From Oceanimonas sp052119705 (GTDB lineage: Bacteria > Pseudomonadota > Gammaproteobacteria > Enterobacterales > Aeromonadaceae), in NCBI RefSeq assembly GCF_052119705.1, contig NZ_JBGQOP010000003.1, positions 102,542 to 166,541 on the forward strand: a DNA stretch of 64,000 nt, read 5' to 3'. A program made the position numbers and the translations under genes. This document shows, piece by piece, positions 59,817 through 64,000 of the stretch. Every line of letters starts with the position of its first letter. Within the stretch, counting starts at the first letter, position 1. A model generated the notes under the pieces. That model saw only the letters and a list, made by a program, of their open reading frames with translations, had not been told where the DNA came from and ran no database searches.

Positions 59817-59986
59817 ACTCTTATTCCTATTGGGGCTGATAGCCATGCGTGTTTTAGCTCTACGTGTTTTAGCCCTAAACGTTAAACCATAAATTTATCT
59901 AAATAGTGAGCAATAACAGGCTCACTGCCGAGGTATCATTATGCCAGCGTTTACCTATCATTTAATCCAATAAAGAGACTCTCGTC

Positions 59987-60379
59987 ATGACTGACCAAGT
60001 AGATCCGAGCGGCGTTTTATTGATGCGCACTATGGCCATGCCCGCCGATACCAACGCCAATGGCGCTATTTTTGGCGGCTGGATCATGTCGCAAATGGAC
60101 TTGGGCGGCAGTTTACTGGCAAATGAAATAGCGCTGGGCCCTGTGGGTACGGTCGCGGTCAGTGAAATGAATTTTTCTCGCCCAGTGAAAGTAGGCGATG
60201 TGGTGTGCACCCATGGCACCTTAGTCAAGGTGGGGCGCACCTCTATTACCGTGCAAGTGGAAGTGTGGGTAAAACCCGTGTTAATGCCTGAGGCGGGAGC
60301 GCGTTATAAAGTGGCACAAGCGCAGTTTGTGTATGTAGCGATTGATAAAGAGGGACACTCGCGGGTGATTAACCGCTAA
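59987..60379 (+). CDS. yciA: Acyl-CoA thioesterase YciA
   Basis: A 130-residue hotdog-fold thioesterase hydrolysing a range of acyl-CoAs. LMRTMAMPADTNANGAIFGGWIMSQMDLGG matches YciA closely (catalytic Asp in PADTNANG). SRPVKVGDVVC and VEVWVKP follow. It is a single gene with a good terminator downstream at 60495. Confidence 0.93.
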   Translation: MTDQVDPSGVLLMRTMAMPADTNANGAIFGGWIMSQMDLGGSLLANEIALGPVGTVAVSEMNFSRPVKVGDVVCTHGTLVKVGRTSITVQVEVWVKPVLMPEAGARYKVAQAQFVYVAIDKEGHSRVINR

Positions 60380-60494
60380 CATCATAGCCGCTCAAGCTTG
60401 GCTAATAGGTTTTGGGCTTATTGATCGAGCGCGGCTTGTGGCTGGCATAGGTATGTAGTCTGTCATTAGGGCACATTTAAACACGCGCCCAAAT

Positions 60495-60524
60495 AAAAAC
60501 ACCGAGCTAAGGCTCGGTGTTTTT
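60495..60524. terminator. Bidirectional terminator between yciA and mltD
   Basis: AAAACACCGAGC, TAAG, GCTCGGTGTTTT has T runs on both strands. The stem repeats that of the terminators at 40787 and 52789. Confidence 0.88.
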
Positions 60525-60555
60525 ATTGTTATTGCTTTTAGTTTGTCGCTAATAG

Positions 60556-61974
60556 TTAACGGACATTGGCCGCTACAATTAAGCTTTGCCCTGCGCGCAG
60601 GCTGTGCCTACTCGACAACTTATTCCAGCTGAGTAGCTCATTGATACTGACGCTAAAACGACTCGCAATCACAGACAAGGAATCGCCGCGTTTTACCTTA
60701 TAAACACTGTTGCCCTGAGTAGTAGCAGGCTTAGTGGTGGCGGCATAGCTGCTAGATAGCGCTAACGACTGGCCGATACGAATATTGTTACTGCTAAGGT
60801 TATTCGCTTGGCGAAGCTTCGCCACTGTCGTGCCGTGGCGTTGGGCGATAGCACCTAAGCTGTCACCGCGGCGCACTTGGTAGTACCCAGAGCCACTGCG
60901 CTCTTGATATTGCCCCGCTGAGCTACGTTCTTGCTCTGGCATATCGGCCATGGCAATTTCAAAGCCTTGGGCATGAGCCACAGGCACTAAGATCTCTGCG
61001 TTACGCACAGGTGAAGTAGACGCTTTCTTAAAGGCAGGGTTCAGCTCTTTGAGCCTGCTACGGTTCATGCCGGCTAAATCTGCCGCCATGTTCAAGTCCA
61101 CTTGACCCTCTACTTCTACCACTGCCAGTTGCGGGCGATTAGGCAGAGCAGGTATGTCCATGCCGTAGTGCGTGTCATGCTTTAAGATAGCGGCCAAAGC
61201 TAATAGCTTAGGAACGTAGTTTTGTGTTTCTTTGGGCAAAGACAAAGACCAGTAGTCTGTTTTTTTGCCTTGGCGACGGTTGGCTTTCATGGCGCGTTGT
61301 ACTCGGCCTTCGCCCGAGTTATAGGCGGCCAGCGCTAACACCCAATCACCGTCGAAGAAACCATTCAGGTACTCGAGGTAATCCAGCGCCGCACGAGTCG
61401 ATGCCATCACATCATAACGGCCGTCATAAAAGCTGTCGTAATGCAGGCCAAAGTTCTTACCTGTGCCTTGCAGCATTTGCCACAAGCCGGCCGCATGGCC
61501 ATGTGAGTAAGCTTTCGGGTCGAAGGTACTTTCAACTACCGGCAATAGTACCAGTTCCATTGGCATGTTCCGTTTCTCTATCTCTTCCTTGATGAGATAG
61601 AGAAACGGTCTGGCGCGTTCAGATACAGAACGCATATAGCTGGGGTGTTTGAGGTACCACTCGCGTTGAGCGATAACCCTGGGGTGATCGAGGGGCACAT
61701 CGAGTTTCATTTGGTCAGCTAGGTCGAGCCACAGGTCTGGCTGTTTAGCCTCCACCTGCGGTTGCTGTTGCCGACTCGAAGAGTGGGGCACAGTGCTGTA
61801 AGCTCGACCTAAGTCGGTAGTTCGATGGTGCGTTTGCAACGATGCATGGATCGATGACTTTTGATAAAGCGATCTGCTCGCTTTATCATCGGTGCTGTCC
61901 TGGTGGCCAGAAGAATTTAATCCTTGGCAGCCCGCCAGGAGTAAGGCACCTGTAATGATACAGAGTCTTCTCAT
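60556..61974 (-). CDS. mltD: Membrane-bound lytic transglycosylase D (MltD)
   Basis: A 472-residue lipoprotein (lipobox LLLAGC) that cleaves peptidoglycan. The SLT domain is at ~125-240 with the catalytic Glu in LPVVESTFDPKAYSHGHAAGLWQ and AAYNSGEGRVQRA. Two LysM peptidoglycan-binding repeats are at the C-terminus (YYQVRRGDSLGAIAQRHG; VYKVKRGDSLSVIASRFS). The coding sequence contains a perfect 15-bp hairpin (61570-61608). Gene order mltD-gloB-yafS is as in E. coli, with mltD and gloB on the same strand here. Confidence 0.95.
   Translation of the reverse strand: MRRLCIITGALLLAGCQGLNSSGHQDSTDDKASRSLYQKSSIHASLQTHHRTTDLGRAYSTVPHSSSRQQQPQVEAKQPDLWLDLADQMKLDVPLDHPRVIAQREWYLKHPSYMRSVSERARPFLYLIKEEIEKRNMPMELVLLPVVESTFDPKAYSHGHAAGLWQMLQGTGKNFGLHYDSFYDGRYDVMASTRAALDYLEYLNGFFDGDWVLALAAYNSGEGRVQRAMKANRRQGKKTDYWSLSLPKETQNYVPKLLALAAILKHDTHYGMDIPALPNRPQLAVVEVEGQVDLNMAADLAGMNRSRLKELNPAFKKASTSPVRNAEILVPVAHAQGFEIAMADMPEQERSSAGQYQERSGSGYYQVRRGDSLGAIAQRHGTTVAKLRQANNLSSNNIRIGQSLALSSSYAATTKPATTQGNSVYKVKRGDSLSVIASRFSVSINELLSWNKLSSRHSLRAGQSLIVAANVR
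61570..61608. repeat. Perfect inverted repeat inside mltD
   Basis: CCGTTTCTCTATCTC (61570-61584) and its exact complement (61594-61608) are separated by 9 bases. It lies within the coding region for FLYLIKEEIEKR. Confidence 0.85.
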
Positions 61975-62037
61975 GGTGTCCGCGTCTCTTTAAAACGACG
62001 GCCAGTGTATGCTTTGTGAACAACCTAATCAAGTTCG

Positions 62038-62880
62038 TTAAAAAGAGTCTTTCCAGCGCCTAAGTGCAGCGAACACCTGAGTGTCGTCATTTAGCTCCGA
62101 TCCCACCTGAGACTGCACGCGTGCCGCAACCCCCGCCAGATGGGCACGCAGGAACACATTGATGGCTTTTTCGAGGCCGATAGAAGAGGGTAAAGTGGGC
62201 ACACCTTGTTGGCGTAATTTAGCTACTTTTTGCAGATAAATTTTTAATTGGGCGTTGTTTGGCTCCATTTTGTGACAAAAAGCCAGGTTCGATTGTGTAT
62301 ATTCATGTGCACAATAAACCGCCGTATTGTCCGGCAGGGCGCTTAAGCGAGTTAACGACTGATACATTTGCTCCGGTGTGCCTTCAAACAATCGGCCACA
62401 GCCTCCTGAGAACAGAGTATCCCCACAAAACAGCAGCGGCTCAGCCATGTGATCAGTAGAAGCTAGGCCGTTAGACGCATAAAAAGCTATGTGGCCTAGG
62501 GTATGACCTGGTACTGAGAGCACGGCAAACTCCAACCCTAATTCAGGAAGGGTCAGGGAATCGCCGTCTGTTACGCCAATGGCGGTGGCCGCAGGCAAGG
62601 GTTCTGTGCTCGGCGCATACACCTTGGCGTTCGGCCATTGGCTGAGCAGGGCCTTAACGCCACCTGTGTGATCATAATGATGATGGGTAATCAAAATGGT
62701 GGTGAGCTCCAATTCGCGCTCCTTCAACATCTTAATCACAGGCTCTGCCTGCCCCGGATCCACCACCACAGCTTGCTTGTTATTCGCAAGCAGCCAGATA
62801 TAGTTATCTTGGAATGCCGAAATCGCACTAACGTGCACCATGTAGTTGTTATCTCGGTCTTTATCTAAATGGTTATCCAT
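62038..62880 (-). CDS. gloB: Hydroxyacylglutathione hydrolase GloB (glyoxalase II)
   Basis: A 280-residue metallo-beta-lactamase-fold enzyme that hydrolyses S-D-lactoylglutathione in methylglyoxal detoxification. The metal motif THHHYDHTGG, VPGHTLGHIAF, CGDTLFSGGCGRLFEG and CAHEYTQSNLAF are intact. The start at 62880 has AAGGAT upstream; an internal ATG 13 codons later (MVHVSAISAFQDNY) would match the usual length better. Divergent from the methyltransferase gene, 52 bases away. Confidence 0.94.
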   Translation of the reverse strand: MDNHLDKDRDNNYMVHVSAISAFQDNYIWLLANNKQAVVVDPGQAEPVIKMLKERELELTTILITHHHYDHTGGVKALLSQWPNAKVYAPSTEPLPAATAIGVTDGDSLTLPELGLEFAVLSVPGHTLGHIAFYASNGLASTDHMAEPLLFCGDTLFSGGCGRLFEGTPEQMYQSLTRLSALPDNTAVYCAHEYTQSNLAFCHKMEPNNAQLKIYLQKVAKLRQQGVPTLPSSIGLEKAINVFLRAHLAGVAARVQSQVGSELNDDTQVFAALRRWKDSF

Positions 62881-62932
62881 ATCTGGATCCTTAAACAGAG
62901 GAAAGCGCTAGCTTAGCAGAGGCATAAATGTG

Positions 62933-63643
62933 ATGAAATCAGTCGCTCCCCCCAATCACTGGCAAGAGGTGCTGCGCGGCCCCTATTTGGTCAAGCTGTT
63001 ACAGGCTAGATTGGCACAATGGGCACCCTCGCTATTTGGCTTTAACCTGCTCACAGTCGATGCCCTAAGCGCGGCTTGTTCCTTGCCCGGCAGCCGCTTA
63101 TTGCACTCTGTTAACCTTAGCCAAACACAGTGTTACGCTGATACTGTAGATATTATTGGCCAAGCCACCGCCATGCCGTTTGCGCCCGGCAGCTTAGATG
63201 CGTGTCTTTTGGCTCACGTGCTGGATTTTAGCGCCCATCCTCACGCCATCTTGCGCGAAGTAGAAACTGTGCTGCGCGATGACGGTTGGTTGATTATCTC
63301 TGGTTTTAACCCCTACAGTACGGTGGGCTTAGCCAGTTTTTTACCGGGCTTAAGTCATAAATTGCCCGCTTGGCAGCAAATGGTGGCGCCAGAGCGGCTG
63401 GAAGATTGGTTAAAACTGCTTGGTTTTGAAGTGTTAGAGCGAGACTACTTCGGCTTAACGCCATTGTTTGAAGGCTCTCTGCTCAGAGCTTGGCGCCAGC
63501 AGCTGGTGCCACATTATTGCCCTTCCTTCGCCGCCGTGTATGTCATGCTGGCGCGCAAACGCCGTTATCCGCTCACGCCCATTCGTCAAACCATCAGGCC
63601 GCAAGCCGTGTTGCAACCAGAAATGGCGCGCCAAAAACTGTGA
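62933..63643 (+). CDS. YafS-like class I SAM-dependent methyltransferase
   Basis: A ~236-residue protein with a degenerate SAM-binding region; the methyltransferase-11 core is recognisable from ATAMPFAPGSLDACLLAHVLDF (~80-101) and LREVETVLRDDGWLIISGFNP (~108-128). It is next to and divergent from gloB, as yafS is in E. coli, where rnhA follows; here an IS begins 60 bases downstream. The substrate is unknown. The start may be the ATG at 62933 or the GTG at 62930. The stop lies in the first unit of a heptamer array. Confidence 0.85.
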   Translation: MKSVAPPNHWQEVLRGPYLVKLLQARLAQWAPSLFGFNLLTVDALSAACSLPGSRLLHSVNLSQTQCYADTVDIIGQATAMPFAPGSLDACLLAHVLDFSAHPHAILREVETVLRDDGWLIISGFNPYSTVGLASFLPGLSHKLPAWQQMVAPERLEDWLKLLGFEVLERDYFGLTPLFEGSLLRAWRQQLVPHYCPSFAAVYVMLARKRRYPLTPIRQTIRPQAVLQPEMARQKL

Positions 63644-63695
63644 AGAGTGAAGAGTGAAGAGTGAAGAGTGAAGAGTAAAGAGTGAGGTGTAAGAC
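63640..63695 (+). repeat. Heptamer array at the 3' end of the yafS-like gene
   Basis: Eight 7-base units: GTGAAGA five times, then GTAAAGA, GTGAGGT, GTAAGAC. The gene's stop codon TGA (63641-63643) is inside the first unit. The IS starts 8 bases after the array. Confidence 0.85.
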
Positions 63696-63703
63696 CTAAC
63701 CTT

Positions 63704-64000
63704 TGGAATGGCCCGACTAAAGTAGACACCAGTTTAAGCAGCATTAAGTTGCTGCGCATATGCGTTGGGGGTTAATCCTCCCAGCGCAGTGTGTTGCCTT
63801 ACTTTGTGGTAATACTGCGTGATGTAGAAGTGTATTTCTTCTGTCATCTCTTTACGAGTTAAAAGCCCTAAACGGCGGGTCCACTCCTTTTTCAGTAAAG
63901 CAAAAAAGCTTTCTGAGCACGCGTTATCCCAGCAGTTTCCCCGACGAGACATGCTGATGGTCACTTTACGCTTATTCAACCACGCCATGGTCGCCATGCA
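63704..64000 (-). mobile_element. Second IS3-family element, truncated by the window edge
   Basis: The end TGGAATGGCCCGACTAAAGT is identical to that at 4521, and the orfB stop is again 30 bases inside. The insertion follows ACCTAAC plus three bases, the same place in the repeat as the first copy. Only 297 bases are visible. Confidence 0.9.
63734..64000 (-). CDS. IS3-family transposase OrfB, C-terminal part
   Basis: About 89 residues are visible, including the catalytic Glu region NCWDNACSESFFALLKKEW and the HTALGGLTPNAYAQQLNAA end. Compared with the copy at 4551 it differs at scattered residues (Ser for Ala before ESFF, Ala for Ser after, Thr for Ala in LLTRKE), so the copies are not a very recent duplicate pair. 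The gene continues past the window. Confidence 0.92.
   Translation of the reverse strand, partial: CMATMAWLNKRKVTISMSRRGNCWDNACSESFFALLKKEWTRRLGLLTRKEMTEEIHFYITQYYHKVRQHTALGGLTPNAYAQQLNAA

Overview
The window looks like chromosomal DNA of a polarly flagellated, aerobic or facultative marine-type gammaproteobacterium, probably an Aeromonadales member (Oceanimonas/Oceanisphaera-like). This placement rests on gene order and protein character recalled from memory, not on a search. The flagellar regulators are of the FlrA/FlrB/FlrC (sigma-54) type, FlhF/FlhG specify a polar flagellum, motCD-parC-parP-cheW follow cheB, and a full System I cytochrome c maturation operon is present. No rRNA, tRNA or CRISPR array was seen.

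Layout. (1) 1-2882: tail of the flagellin region, then flaG-fliD-(fliT/flaI-like)-fliS. (2) 2883-6710: an accessory island with a reverse-strand Abi/HEPN-type gene, a small ORF coupled to it, a complete IS3-family element (1,270 bp) and many palindromic repeats. (3) 6711-40739: one long flagellar/chemotaxis block in four transcriptional parts: flrA; flrBC; fliEFGHIJ; fliKLMNOPQR-flhB; flhAFG-fliA; cheYZAB-motCD-parCP-cheW-DUF2802. Good sigma-54 promoters lie before fliE, fliK and flhA and a sigma-28 promoter before cheY, which fits the flr hierarchy: FlrA (with sigma-54) to FlrBC to hook/basal-body genes, with FliA driving the late chemotaxis genes. A strong terminator at 40787 closes the block. 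(4) 41193-48329: ccmABCDEFGHI. (5) 48424-49966: mlaA and a DUF502 membrane protein on opposite strands. (6) 50355-55992: aroF-tyrA facing pheL-pheA-raiA, the same convergent order as in E. coli, with a Phe-rich leader peptide and attenuator ahead of pheA. (7) 56456-63643: slt, a YeeZ-like reductase, yjjX, yciA, mltD, gloB and a YafS-like methyltransferase. (8) 63704-64000: the start of a second, slightly diverged copy of the same IS.

The most unusual signals are not genes. At least twelve purine-rich arrays with an exact 7-base period sit at or just after stop codons (flrA, flrB, flrC, fliS, fliI, fliQ, flhB, DUF2802, mlaA, tyrA, the yafS-like gene, and upstream of flaG). Some have complementary right arms, so the transcript could fold into long hairpins. 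Both IS copies are inserted at the same position of this repeat family. The abi gene lies between two ~200-bp direct copies of intergenic repeat DNA, as if brought in as a cassette. Other notable items are a PheA with a ~250-residue C-terminal extension resembling a DAHP synthase that has lost its catalytic motifs, a 16-bp four-unit tandem repeat ending in the slt ribosome binding site, a duplicated conserved peptide in the CheA linker, and a MITE-like insertion that splits fliQ from fliR.
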